This document shows positions 39,509-50,539 of a stretch of 64,000 bases of DNA, in pieces; the first letter of the stretch is position 1, and every line of letters starts with the position of its first letter. Made by a program: the position numbers and the translations under genes. The notes below the pieces were generated by a model. That model did no database searches, was not told the origin of the DNA, and saw nothing but the letters and a program-made list of their open reading frames with translations. This stretch comes from Calendula officinalis (taxonomy: Eukaryota > Streptophyta > Magnoliopsida > Asterales > Asteraceae). The DNA is taken from assembly GCA_963853835.1 (NCBI GenBank), contig OY970823.1:6218001-6282000 (forward strand). The letters are read 5' to 3'.

Positions 39509-40036
39509 TGTCACGGGGTAACTTCTTTGACAAGTGTATCACGAGTGCCACTTAGCGTACTTCTAAGCTAAGTCAGGCTATGAACTCCGAGATTGATGAT
39601 TAAGCGACAAAGGAAGCAAGGAACACGAGACCTACTTGATTAGGGATGCAAGAGAACACTTCTACAAAGCTCTTCTTTTATTAGTTCACAAGTCATTACA
39701 ATACTTCTCAATGGTTTGGAGCAAATGAGCTCCATGCCTATTTATAGGCCCTTAAGGAAATATCTAGACTAAAGATATTTACATGGTTAATTCTAGACTA
39801 ATCCTACTTAATATCTAAGATATTTAACTACTAATAATATCTTAGATATTGTACATGGTTAATTCTAGACTAATCCTACTTAATATCTAAGATATTTTAC
39901 TACTATTAATATCTTAGATATTTTACATGATTTCTTAAGACTAATCTAGATTGTTAAGATATTTTAAGCCTTAAAATATTTTGGTGGATTAGTAGCTCTT
40001 CCCCGAGTACTCCGGAATCTTCTAGAGACCGTAACA
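39509..40036 (-). repeat. outer (5') LTR of the chromovirus
   Basis: 528 bp, about nine differences from 34402-34929. It abuts the broken LTR of the older Gypsy at 40037. The PBS complement is at 39497-39508. Confidence 0.9.
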
Positions 40037-41789
40037 CGTAGCTTAGTTTGTTTGAGTTTTATGAAAATAAAGTTATGGAATTGGTTGTGATTTTGGGAAC
40101 ATTGTATATGTTGAAATTATAACACTTGGTTCTATGTGTTGTATCTAGTTTTAGAATCCGGAAGGCAAGATCAAAGTTTTGGAAGGTTGGAGTTTTGTCC
40201 GTCTACATCTACGCCAAGGTGAGTTCATCTATGTACAACTGTATACTAGTAGTTATATATCTAAATGTTATGTGTTTATTTGTTATTTGGTTTATTGTAT
40301 CACATATGCGATGCTTAGAACATTGGATTGGTATTTCTAGTGATTTGAATATATTATGATTAGATGAAGATTGGTTCATTAACAAACTCTTGTTAGGTGC
40401 ATTGAACTGTAAGAATATAGTGATTATTTGTGATATGCCTTGTTTATAATCTTTTGATAAATGTCTTGATTGTTGGAATATCTTTGTAATGTCTCGTTTG
40501 ACACGATTTAAGTTGTATGAATTCCTTGTGTTGTGTCTCATTTGGACTGTCCTTGTATGAGATTCATTTGATATTGATTCGGGTTATGATAATCCTCTTG
40601 TTCCGGTCTCGTGGAGTTACCTTTGTTATTGTTTCGTTTGATATCGGTTATGATAATCCGCTTGAGTATTAGTTTGTGTGATATGTCGGTAGTGGACGCG
40701 GGAGTACCTGGCAGAGGAGTGGTATAGACCATGGTGGTGAAGCTGGATTATGGACTCGGTTAGGGGTGTCATGGTCACCTTCACCAGCCTCATTCCCTAA
40801 TGGCCTAAGGGGGAATGACGCACTTTGATTCGTTTGGATTGTATTGAGATCTCGTTGATTCATGATGTGGTATTGTCTGTCGGTTACGGTGGTTACATGA
40901 TGATTCCCGTGGAGTGTTGATTCGGTGATTGGTTCTTGATTGAGTTTATTATCTAGCAAACTATTGTTGATTCTTGCGATATAGTTGTATTCTCAGTGGC
41001 ATTCATCCAGTATTTCTTGTTGATCCCGGATAAGTGTTGATACTCAGCTATGACGGATTCTCGGTAAATCTCATGTTAGGTTGTAAAGCTTCTCAGTCAG
41101 TTATGTGTTGAGGTGTACTTGATATAATATGAATTACTTGAATTGTTTTATATCATGTATATGTTATTATTCCTTTGTATTGTATATAATGCTAGTATTA
41201 TTTTGTGCTTTATGAACTCACTAAGCCCGTTGTAGCTTACCCGTTCAGTGGACAAACATTTTACACGAAAAGATTAAAGGGAAAGCATATAGTATCTTGA
41301 AGTTGATCAGAGGTTTAGAAAATCTAAATCTGGTAAATATTTAGATAAACGAGATTGGGGTAGTTTTGTATTTTGATTGTAGTTAGTTGATTTGTATCCA
41401 TAGACATTGTTGGTAGTGAAATTTTGGCTCATTTGTTATCTTATGTATAGCCGTTACCGAATCTGTAAGGTTCATCCTAATTACATAGTTATTGGAATGT
41501 TGAAAGTTTGATTGGCGGGTATTTGGACCCGGTCGTTACAGTACTACCCTAGTCTAAGCCAGTGAAAACAAGACACGTGACGGTTAATAATAAAAACTAA
41601 TAAAAAAAAGTTTTTGTAACATGTGCCCCTAAGCATATGTTAAGGTGCATTAATTCAATTTTAGTTTTCTAATGAAGTCTCAGGTGTTGTTTGGTTCGCT
41701 GGAATTTGATGGAATCCGAGGAAATTGGAATCCAATTCCACCACATTCCAGTATTTGGTTCAAAAAAATAGAAGGAATTAGATTCCTAA

Positions 41790-42758
41790 GGGGGCGTTTG
41801 GTTCGCTGGAATCTTTGGGAATTTGAAGGAATTGGAATCCAATTCCTATGGATTTCTATGTTTGGTTGGACGGAATTGGAATCATTGGTTGGAAAACATT
41901 CCATCAAACAAGGGAATGTGAATTCCATCCAAAGTTGGAAGGATTTTGAAATCCCATGAATGAATGAATGTGTAGATTGCCATATTACCATCACCACCCG
42001 CCGCCCACCGCCGCCACCATCCATCACCGCCACCCGCCGCCCACCGCCACCTACCATCACCACCCGCCGCCCACCATCGCTACCGCCACCCACCACTACC
42101 GTTGTCGCCACCCACCACCTCCACCACCACCCACCGCTGCCGCAACCACCACCACCCGCCAACACCGCCAACCAGCACCCACCGACTACCACCGCCACCC
42201 ACCACCATCACCGCCACCCGCCACCACCACCACCCGCCACCACCACCTCCCGCCACCACCACCCACCAACACCGCCACCCACCGCTACGACTACCCTCCA
42301 CCGCCACCCACCACCACCCGCCACCACCACCACCTCCCGCCACCACCACCTCCCGACGCCACCACCCACCAACATCGCCACCCACTGCTACGACTACCAT
42401 CCACCACCACCCACCAACACTGCCACCCACCGCTGCGACTACCCTCCACCACCACCCACCGCCACCGCCACCGCCTCCACCACCCACCCATCACTACCAC
42501 CGCCACGACCGCCTCGCCTCCACCACGTTGTCGCCGCCACCACCACCACCATCACTACCTATACTAATAAGGGCAAATTCGTATTTTTACAGAATTCTAA
42601 TTCATTTCCTAGCGACCAAACATAATATTGAATTGAATTTCAAATCCATTTCCTGCCAACCAAACACAATACGGAATTGGAATCCAATTCCTGACAATTC
42701 CAAATCCTTCCTAGATTCCAATTTCCATCAGAAGCATTCCAGCGAACCAAACGCCCCC
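41790..42758. mobile_element. PIF/Harbinger-type (Tourist-like) MITE carrying a minisatellite
   Basis: Perfect inverted ends GGGGGCGTTTGGTTCGCTGG (41790 on) and its complement (to 42758) are flanked by TAA (41787-41789 and 42759-42761), the PIF/Harbinger target. The centre is a CCACCG/CCACCA-rich tract. No transposase. Confidence 0.85.
41994..42575. repeat. CCACCG/CCACCA-type minisatellite inside the MITE
   Basis: Irregular trinucleotide-derived array, C-rich on the plus strand. It produces long proline/histidine/threonine or glycine/tryptophan frames in five or six frames at once, so these are not genes. Confidence 0.9.
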
Positions 42759-42879
42759 TAAATGATGAAAACATTTCACAAAATTAAGGATTCTCATTTC
42801 CATCCAAATATTGATGGAATTGAATTCAAAGATTGGATGGAATGCTCATTTACCTTTATACCCTTTATACCCACCAGCA

Positions 42880-43330
42880 CAACCACCATCATCCATCACC
42901 ACCATCGCCACCACCACCACTCACCGCCGCTACCACCGCCACCACCCGCCACCGCCGCCACCACCCCCTCCCACCGCCGCAACCACCAACCGCCGCCACC
43001 AATCGCCACCGCCGCCGCCACCACCACCCACCCATGTTGCTGCCACCGCCATCCACCCATGCCACCACCGCCACCCACCCATGCCACCACCACCACCCAC
43101 CGTCGCCGCCACCCACCCATGCCACCGACCACCACCACCCACCGTCGCCGCCACCCACCCATTCCATCGACCAACGCCACCGCCGCCGCCACCCACCTCC
43201 ACCACCACTCACCCATGCCACCACAACCACCACCGACCACCACCTCCGCCACCAGCCACCACCACCACCATCACCACTACCACCCACCGACCGCCACCAC
43301 AACCACCCACCACCACCAACCAACCACTAC
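42880..43330. repeat. second CCACCG-type minisatellite, in the older nested copy
   Basis: Same composition and flank order as 41994-42575 (an array followed by 'aataagggtaaattc'), so it belongs to the older sister element. The right terminus of that copy is not found. All reading frames across it are artefacts. Confidence 0.9.
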
Positions 43331-43484
43331 AAGCAATAAGGGTAAATTCATCATTATAGATAATGAACTTCATGGTTTATATGTTCAAGAGATGTGTTAA
43401 ATGTATTTTCTACTTATAATGAAAAGTTGTTCGTTAATTGATGCTTCTTAACATGTGTCTAGGAGGCACATGTTACAAAAAACC

Positions 43485-44784
43485 TAAGAAATTATTATAT
43501 ATTGCAAGTAGACTAAAATGAATTTTAACACATAAACTTTTACTGGTGAGGTGGCATGTCAATATTAAAGTGAATGTAGAATATTACGTGAGCAAAACCT
43601 AAATTAAGATGCAGCAACCAAAACAAAAGCCATAGCCATTAATTAATATCTGATCACAAGGCAAACACGCATCCAATGAAAACGTTTAACACCTCATCAT
43701 ATCCAAATACTAAATCGAGAAATGTAATCAAAGTTTTTTTAAACCATTCCCTTTGCATTTGCCCCAATAGATCACACTTGATACCTACAACAGTTTCATC
43801 ATTAATTAGACTATAACTGTAATAATATGCTTTTCCTAGAGTAAATTACATAAATCGTCTTCGTAGTTTCTATCAAATTATAGATTTCTTCCCTCAACTT
43901 TTTTATTATACAGAATGGTCCGTACTTTTAAAAACCTGTATCAATAGTCGCTAATTTTGAAACTAGTTATATCAACGGTCCCTAATAACTTTACATCTTT
44001 TTATTTTAGGTAGCATTGCCCGTTTGTGTTAGAAAATTTTAAAATTAGGGACTATTTCGTGTAATAGAAAAGAAGTAGAGAAACGATATACATAATATCA
44101 TACAAACCACTTGAAAAAATTATGTGATTTACTCGAATATTAATTAAATTGGGAACAGGTCAAAGCTTGAAAGTTGAAACTCTCCCAAAGTGCATCAAAG
44201 TTGTTTTTTTTTCTTTCAAAATCTACATTCTCATTTTAAATTTGTAAATTGTAATACATTTCTAGATTGTAATAATACAGTTTTTACAACATGTTAATTA
44301 CTTATAAAAGTGGGAAAAAAAAAAGATAAATATTTGCAGATAGCCTGACATAGTCCAAGTTGACCCATTACCCGACCCACCCATTTGTCAACTCTATTTA
44401 ATATAAACTACAAGGGTAACCACAAAATGAGCTGGCTGGCGGGTACCCTGTAACTATATTTTGTGGCAACCGGATGGTGGTTGGTGGTGGCAGTAATGAT
44501 GGTGGGTGGTTGTGGTGGTGGTCGTGGATGGTGGGTGGTGTGTGATGTGGTGGTGGCAATTTTAGTCGGGTAATGAACATAAATTCTGGTAACTCGGTTG
44601 ATTAGGACTATGTGTTACTAACTCAGAGGTTACAACTTCAAGTCTTGCATGGTGCATATTTTTTATAATCACAAATGTGTTCTAGCGAGTGTGTTGGCTA
44701 AAAATTAAGGTTTGCTAATTTGGGAAGGTCTCAAATGCATTATATATAGTAAATATGAGTAGCAACTTACCCGAAATGACGTTT
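43485..44784. other. intergenic, no gene recognised
   Basis: AT-rich. A 'gagtaaattacataaatcg' fragment near 43841 belongs to the same inverted-repeat family as 46281-46479 and 61239-62348. A GGT/GTGG-rich patch lies at 44465-44560. The 3' UTR of the gene at 44785 presumably extends leftward from 44784. Confidence 0.5.
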
Positions 44785-46705
44785 TCACTTTCTGTACAAT
44801 ATGTCATAATGACCGGGTCGATAAAGCAAGACAATAAACGGGTTGGTTTTAGGCACACTTTCGGTTGCACTAGTATTAGTATTAGTTGGAACAAAATCAT
44901 GATGATTAACACTAACACCACCTTCCTTATCACACGAGCTGCGGTCAAGATACACAACCCGAATAGGTACACCCAATGCGTCAGACAATGCTGTTATGTG
45001 AACATGGTCACTTTCTTCACCCATGGGTTCCACTGATGTCTTGCAAAACTAATTATATAAAAGAAATCAAAAAATAAAAAAATCATGCGAAATAAACAAA
45101 TATTAATTGGAGTTGCTGGTGTGGAAGTGGAGGAAACCTGTTCTACAGTTGTGTTTGATAAACCGAGTATGAACGGTTCGAAGAATTCCGACCGTTTTTT
45201 TATCTCCCCGGAGCTCACGAATATGAAAAACATTACCACTGTACACTAACTTCTGTTAGTAAAATTACATAAATAGTCCTTCTGGTTTGTAGGAAATTAC
45301 GGATTTGGTCACGCGACTCACCATAGTCGGATACTGACTGATCACGACTTCTGAGAATAAGCTCGTCATGACTGAAAACAAGAAACATATCATACAAACT
45401 AGAATTAAACCTTATTATATTCAGAAAAATAGACATTTCACTTTTGATTTTTCTTAAAAATAAGTTGAACTCAGTTATCAAACAAACCTTATAGAATCTT
45501 CATTCCCTGGAATAACACTTTCCAGCTGCTCGATAAACAACTGTATGGCACAACTTCTAGAATTACAAACCAAATAAAAATAGCACAAAAAAAATACATC
45601 AAATAAACATGGATAAAGTTAAAACCACTTACTGAGAAAAAATCTTCAAAAGTAAAGTCAGCATAACCTAAACCCTGAAGTGTTTTTCTGCAAATTTCCA
45701 CACTGGCTTTAACACGGTCAACCTCTGCCTTATCTTGTGATTCCAAAATATGTTCCTTTAACATAAATAAATAATTGTTTTTAAAAAAAAAAAAAACCCT
45801 TAAAACTGGTAAGCAGTGTAGATAACTAACTAGTCAAAAGGTTAGTTAGTTAAGTTAACATACAAGGTAAGAGAACATAAAACTTCTAAAGAAACAGTTT
45901 CCATCTCCACGTGTTCGTCTGATTGCACCATATTCTTCACTTAGCACCTGCATCATATTTAAACCTTTATTTTCTTCAAAAAATAAATAAGGAATTAGTA
46001 CAAAGAAGGAAAAGTAAACCTTAATTTTCTCCAGTAAAATGGGGCTTCCAGACTTATATTCAGCTTCTAATGAAGACAGAGGTTCCTGCAGTGCCATAAA
46101 ATAAATTTTAATCTATAATATATTTTTAGATAAAAGACCAAACATTACAATCACATTATGCATTTAGATAAAAGACCATAAACCTATGACTGTAAGTCTA
46201 AAACAAAGAACAGACTTCTTTGCAGGTGCAAAGAACACCTAAATAAGAATTCAGTTTGGCAGTGGCCCAGAAAGTAAATTAGAGTAAATTACAAAATCGG
46301 TCCCTGTGGTGTGCTCAAAATACTTTTAGGCCTTAAACTGGTAATCGTTTTTTCTTTTGAACCACACTGGAAGAAGAAAAAAAAACATATAGCACAACGT
46401 TAGGGACCACAACCGCAAAAAGTATCGAACAGGGACTAAAGCGACTAGTTTTACAGGGACGATTTTTGTAATTTACTCTACAAATTGTAAACTGAAAAAG
46501 GCATTTGAACTTTGAAGCACTAATATTCTGTTACCTTATCACCAACATATGGAAACTTTGATGCATCCTGTTCCCATATAGAAAACTGTTGTTGCATGAC
46601 ATCACTGTCCTTGTAATTGGACCAATCATCATCAGCTTCATAATCAGTTATGAATGTTGTGGACTCTGTTTCTGGTTCCACTGGAATCTCATCCTGGTTC
46701 TGCAT
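44785..46705 (-). CDS. OTUB1: OTUB1-type ubiquitin thioesterase (otubain-like), 8 coding exons
   Basis: Exons (minus): 46705-46535, 46085-46020, 45947-45864, 45755-45633, 45540-45488, 45371-45322, 45238-45138, 45039-44785. All introns are GT-AG; the joined frame is 301 codons (300 aa). It is a cysteine protease of the OTU family that removes ubiquitin, by family knowledge chiefly Lys48-linked chains for otubain 1. The acidic N-terminus (about 1-55) is followed by the peptidase C65 domain. The catalytic site GDGNCFFRSF places Asp94 and Cys97; the catalytic His is H293 in RPGHYDILY near the end. DRSSCD and VNHHDFVP lie between. The length matches plant otubain-like proteins (about 300 aa). The gene appears intact. 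The start is the first ATG after a 5' UTR intron acceptor; an untranslated exon is likely near 47646-47850. Confidence 0.92.
46281..46479. mobile_element. small inverted-repeat MITE in intron 1 of the otubain-like gene
   Basis: The ends AGAGTAAATTACAAAATCGG and its near-complement (to 46479) bracket about 200 bp. It is the same end family (GAGTAAATTAC...GTCCCTGTGG) as the 61239-62348 element. Related fragments occur at 43841 and inside intron 6 of this gene (about 45260). Confidence 0.7.
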
Positions 46706-47859
46706 CTTTATTGGTAGAAATTTAGATGTTCAATTATATTGTTGCAATCTTTTAACCAATAACAATAGTATGTTCAATTATGCTGTTGCTTTCACTTTTC
46801 CTAACAGCCTGTTTTAAAAGATAAAATAGGCAAGAGGGTGGTTAGGTTAATATTTAAATAAAAAATTTATGAAGCTAGGATATAGATAAGATGATCAAAA
46901 CTGATTGTGTCACAATGCAATAGAGCAGATAAGTTGTGGTTATATATATAACCACAACTGCAGGATTTGTGTCCTTATATTTACTTATAAGCTAGAGTTT
47001 CAAACCCTAAAATAGTAGTACTTCTCATAACAGAGATCGGGTATGAATATTTCATGCGTTATAAAAACAAACTTAGTTCTCATATATGTATTTTTCAGAA
47101 TTTGTAAATTCGATTTACAGAAGACCAGAGAGCAGTTTTGGCATATATCCTGAATACATGTTGAGAGCTCACAGCCACGAGTCATGAGTGGCTAACTACT
47201 TGACATTGAATTGTCTGTGAGTTATTAATCGTCTTACTTTTTTACAGTATCAATTGAATACATACACGATTGTTCTTGACCTATTTAATTAATGGTTCTT
47301 CACGGTTCCAGTAGAGTTTTGACTCTCGCAAATGGAATAGTACTAAATTAATATCACATTCATACGCATGTGATTCCACATTTCATTTTGTTACCATGCC
47401 TCATCAGATAATTGCATCGAAAATTTATAAGGGTTGAAAACTATTGAAAGGGCGCATAACAAATTGAATGAATCGAGAGGGCAAATTTTTGCTGCGGTAA
47501 CTGATACATTGAACTATAAACAATAGAGATTCTTAGTTGCCCTAATTTTGAGCAAAAAATAAAGAGATCAACTCAATTTTAGATTAAACAAAGAACTGGA
47601 ATGTACAAAACCCTAATTTCAGTTAAAATTAAGAGAAACAACGAACCTGTAAGGTGAAGATTTGTAGATTGCAACGATGAAATGATGAGAGATTTGAGAG
47701 AATCAAGAAGATCGGGAGAAGGTGAAGGTGTGAATTTAGACGATGCGTGAGTTGGGAGTTGAGCGAAGAAAAAGAAGTGATGAATGTAGGTTTGGGCGGC
47801 TTTTTGAACACGCTGTATGAGACAATGGGAATGAGGAACTGCTTTGCAGATAACTATTA
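46706..47859 (-). other. probable 5' UTR intron and untranslated first exon of the otubain-like gene
   Basis: On the minus strand a CT-rich leader (about 47850-47649) ends at a possible donor (CTTACAG/GTTCGTTG, near 47647). The next acceptor-like AG lies just before the ATG at 46705. The sequence between has many stops. The exact transcription start is not visible. Confidence 0.4.
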
Positions 47860-48122
47860 CTCCCTCCGTCCCTAAATAAAGTTCCATTTCACCTTCAAGT
47901 TTTGTCCCTAAATAAAGTTCTCATTTCTCAAACTTAAGGGACCCACTTAATATAATAATATTATTACCAATACTTTCACCACTAACTATCTCTTAAAACA
48001 CTTTCTCTCTCCAATCAAACCTTATATTTTAATCAAAAGTAATATCAAATACCCCACCATTAACTATCTCCTAAAATGTTGTGCCCAACACAAATGGGAA
48101 CTTTATTTAGGGACGGAGGGAG
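47860..48122. mobile_element. Stowaway MITE at the 5' edge of the otubain-like gene
   Basis: The ends CTCCCTCCGTCCCTAAATAA and its complement (to 48122) are flanked by TA (47858-47859, 48123-48124). It is 263 bp, the classic Stowaway/Tc1-mariner signature. Confidence 0.92.
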
Positions 48123-48695
48123 TACATCTTTCTTAAATTAATTGTTTACTTTTAATTTATGAGTTTTGATAACGACACTCTTTGTTATTTTGTTACTGTC
48201 ATAAGATAAGAATAAAACAATTGCATATTCATCTATCACCGACTTCTGAATTTTAAAAGTTACTCATCCATAAATGCATTTATTCATCTATAACCGACTT
48301 CTAAATTTTAAAAATTACTCATGCGTACCATATTTATTGCATTTAGAAAACTCGTAATATATAACCAATTAAAAAGAATTTATGTAAAATAGAAATTTTG
48401 ATTGGTGACACAATATAATTAATGTAGTTTTTTTAAATTGTGTTTTGGTCTCGTACACAACAATTTTGGGCCGGAGGGAGTATTTTATTATTTAGAATTT
48501 AAATTAAGTTCCATCATTCGGTCCACCTTTGTTAACGCGAATCGTTAGTTTCTTTCGTTGGTTAACCGAATAGCGAAGGAAGATAGGTGGTGGGTTTTGA
48601 AGCATGTAGGTGGGGCCAAGGAAGAAGGTTGAGAATTTAAAGAAACAAATTTAATCATTCAAACTATTTAATAAAGTTTTGATAATAATACTCTA
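48123..48695. other. intergenic with a Stowaway end fragment
   Basis: A lone 'ggccggagggagta' near 48468-48481 looks like the right end of another degraded Stowaway. No gene seen. Confidence 0.45.
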
Positions 48696-48815
48696 AGGGC
48701 TGTCATTATACATCCATCATAATCTTGTACATTAATCTATAAATACTCCACTAATTTTATGAACTACTTCTCTACATGAATTAATGTACAACTTTTATAA
48801 GTTTAGAGACAGCCC
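48696..48815. mobile_element. short Tourist-like MITE
   Basis: Inverted ends GGGCTGTC (48696) and GACAGCCC-like (to 48815), flanked by TAA (48693-48695, 48816-48818). 120 bp. Confidence 0.65.
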
Positions 48816-50539
48816 TAAGGATCAAAACCCTTTAATAAATAGTTAAATACACTCGTTAACCAATATATTATCTCGAAAATACAGGACACACAAATTATCA
48901 TCCATCTCAAACAATCCAAACAGGCTAATTCCGTACACCATGAGCCGCGGAAACGAGCTATTGCAATCATACGATATGAATCAACAACTATATCACTCGG
49001 ATCCCATCACTGCCAAATTCTTCAAATGTCGGGCAAACGAGCAACCGGTTACCTAGCAACATCACTTAGATTCCGCATCCGGTTATGGATTCAACCATAC
49101 TTTCAAAACGGTTCCGGTTATGGATTCAACCCTACTCTGCCTATGATTCCGGTTTTGCATCTAGTGCCAGTTTTCAGCAAGTATGCTTTCAACCAGGTAT
49201 AGAATTGATAAAAAAAACACAATCATAAATCAAATAGAAATAAGAAAAATAATAATAAAGAATCGCTTCCAAAATTTTAGAAAATATTAAAAGCCAGTTT
49301 CAAACAGGAGTGGAAGACGAAACCGAGGGCTCGGCTGATGAACATATTGACGCCTTTTAAAATAGATGGAAAAGGGTACAAGGAAATTGGTCAACTTGTG
49401 GAATTTGACCCGTTGTCAGGTTGAACCCGATATAATAAAACCATGCGATTTTTACTTTGTTTCATGATGCTTAATATGTTATTTTATAAGAGAACCAAAT
49501 ATTTTCTAGCTATGTATAACTAAATTCACCAAAATAAATAAAAAAACCTTTTTATTGGTTAAAACTTAAATGAAAAGGTTTTATGTAAGTTGTCTACTAT
49601 GTAACCTTAAGTCTTAGTTGAGATATAATGTAGTATCTAATAAACTAATAGTGTGAGTATTTGGATTAGTTTAAAATTTGTTAAAAGTTCTAATTAGAAA
49701 TGTTGTGCGCAATAATAGTAGGTCCCATAATAGTATTGGCCAGCAGATAACTTCACTATTCAAGATTCACCATGAAATTTAAACTCAAAATCCTACAAAA
49801 AGAAGACATACGTAGATGGAGTTTGTGGATTGTAATCCAATGATTAAACTAATGATTAAGTAATAACAAGTGATAATTTGGAAGATTGGGATGGATAGAG
49901 TTGAGAGAAAACTAAGAACACTTTGCAATAGATGGGGAGGTTACAATTAGGCAAAGTTTAATGGTAATTAGTTTAGACCAAGATATTTATACCTAGACCT
50001 AATTTCGACTAATTACACATGTCACACCAGAGTTAACTTTAACAAGTATAATAATGTACCCTCCCTGGAAAGCAAGTATGCAGCTAATAACTAGAGATTG
50101 CATTTTCGACCCGTTTACTTATAAATGGGTCGAGTCACATTGTGCTTTATTTTTAGCGGGCCAAATGTGTCAGCTCGCAACATTTAGCTACAAGGGAACT
50201 CTACAAATGTGTTTAGGGTTTAGGTACCCCAAACTCAACTCACCCTTCAAATACTTAGAAAAATAAAGGTGGCAAAATATAACATAAACCAAAAAAAGCA
50301 GGCTTTTGAAATAGATTAGCTGCTCACATTAGGTTTAACCAAATGCGACAAAAATGTGGAGTTGTACAATTGCATCAACACAGTTCAAATCAAGCAATCT
50401 AATCGACATTTTTCAGAACGGGTTGACTTTAACATGTATTATGTACATCTCCAACAATATAAATGAACAAGTTACAACTTTTTTTTTTCTTTTTTTAATA
50501 TCATTCTCCAAAAAGATTTTAGGAAACAATAAGTCACTT
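48816..50539. other. intergenic; possible gene fragment at 48940
   Basis: A short open stretch from ATG 48940 (MSRGNELLQSYDMNQQ) runs 38 codons to a stop near 49055, and is followed by related-looking Tyr/Gly/Phe-rich sequence to about 49200. I cannot assign it. The rest (49200-50539) is AT-rich and unremarkable apart from the 3' UTR of the CCCH gene. Confidence 0.4.

Larger units (their letters stand above)
32748..40036 (-). mobile_element. chromodomain Ty3/Gypsy (chromovirus) in tandem LTR-internal-LTR-internal' form
   Basis: Reading the minus strand: LTR (40036-39509), PBS, gag, pol with C-terminal chromodomain, PPT, LTR (34929-34402), PBS, then a second gag-protease that breaks off at 32748. 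The two LTRs are each 528 bp with about nine differences by eye. The full unit is 5.6 kb. A third LTR is missing. The structure fits either recombination between two elements sharing an LTR or a tandem insertion followed by deletion. Confidence 0.85.
32420..41540 (+). mobile_element. 3' LTR of the plus-strand Gypsy remnant, split by another Gypsy
   Basis: Starts TGTAACATAC (32420) and ends GTCGTTACA (41540), with perfect terminal inverted TGTAAC/GTTACA. About 328 bp (32420-32747) lie left and 1504 bp (40037-41540) right of the minus-strand Gypsy insertion, giving an LTR of about 1.8 kb. The 5' LTR is not in the window, so no target duplication can be checked. Confidence 0.6.
41609..43484. mobile_element. 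outer MITE with 45-bp inverted ends, containing two nested elements
   Basis: The left end ('gtttttgtaacatgtgccc', 'aagcatatgttaaggtgcat') and right end ('atgcttcttaacatgtgtc', 'ggcacatgttacaaaaaac') are inverted repeats of about 45 bp. The interior holds the left part of one GTTTGGTTCGCTGG-type element (from about 41689), into which a complete second copy (41790-42758) has inserted. Confidence 0.65.

Noticed and set aside
41960..43400. Proline/histidine/threonine-rich and glycine/tryptophan-rich frames of 130-220 codons
   Set aside because: They overlap in nearly all frames over CCACCG-type minisatellites that lie within MITEs.
44465..44560. Third copy of the CCACCG minisatellite transposon
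   Set aside because: A GGTGG-rich patch only; no GGGGGCGTTTGGTTCGCTGG ends nearby.
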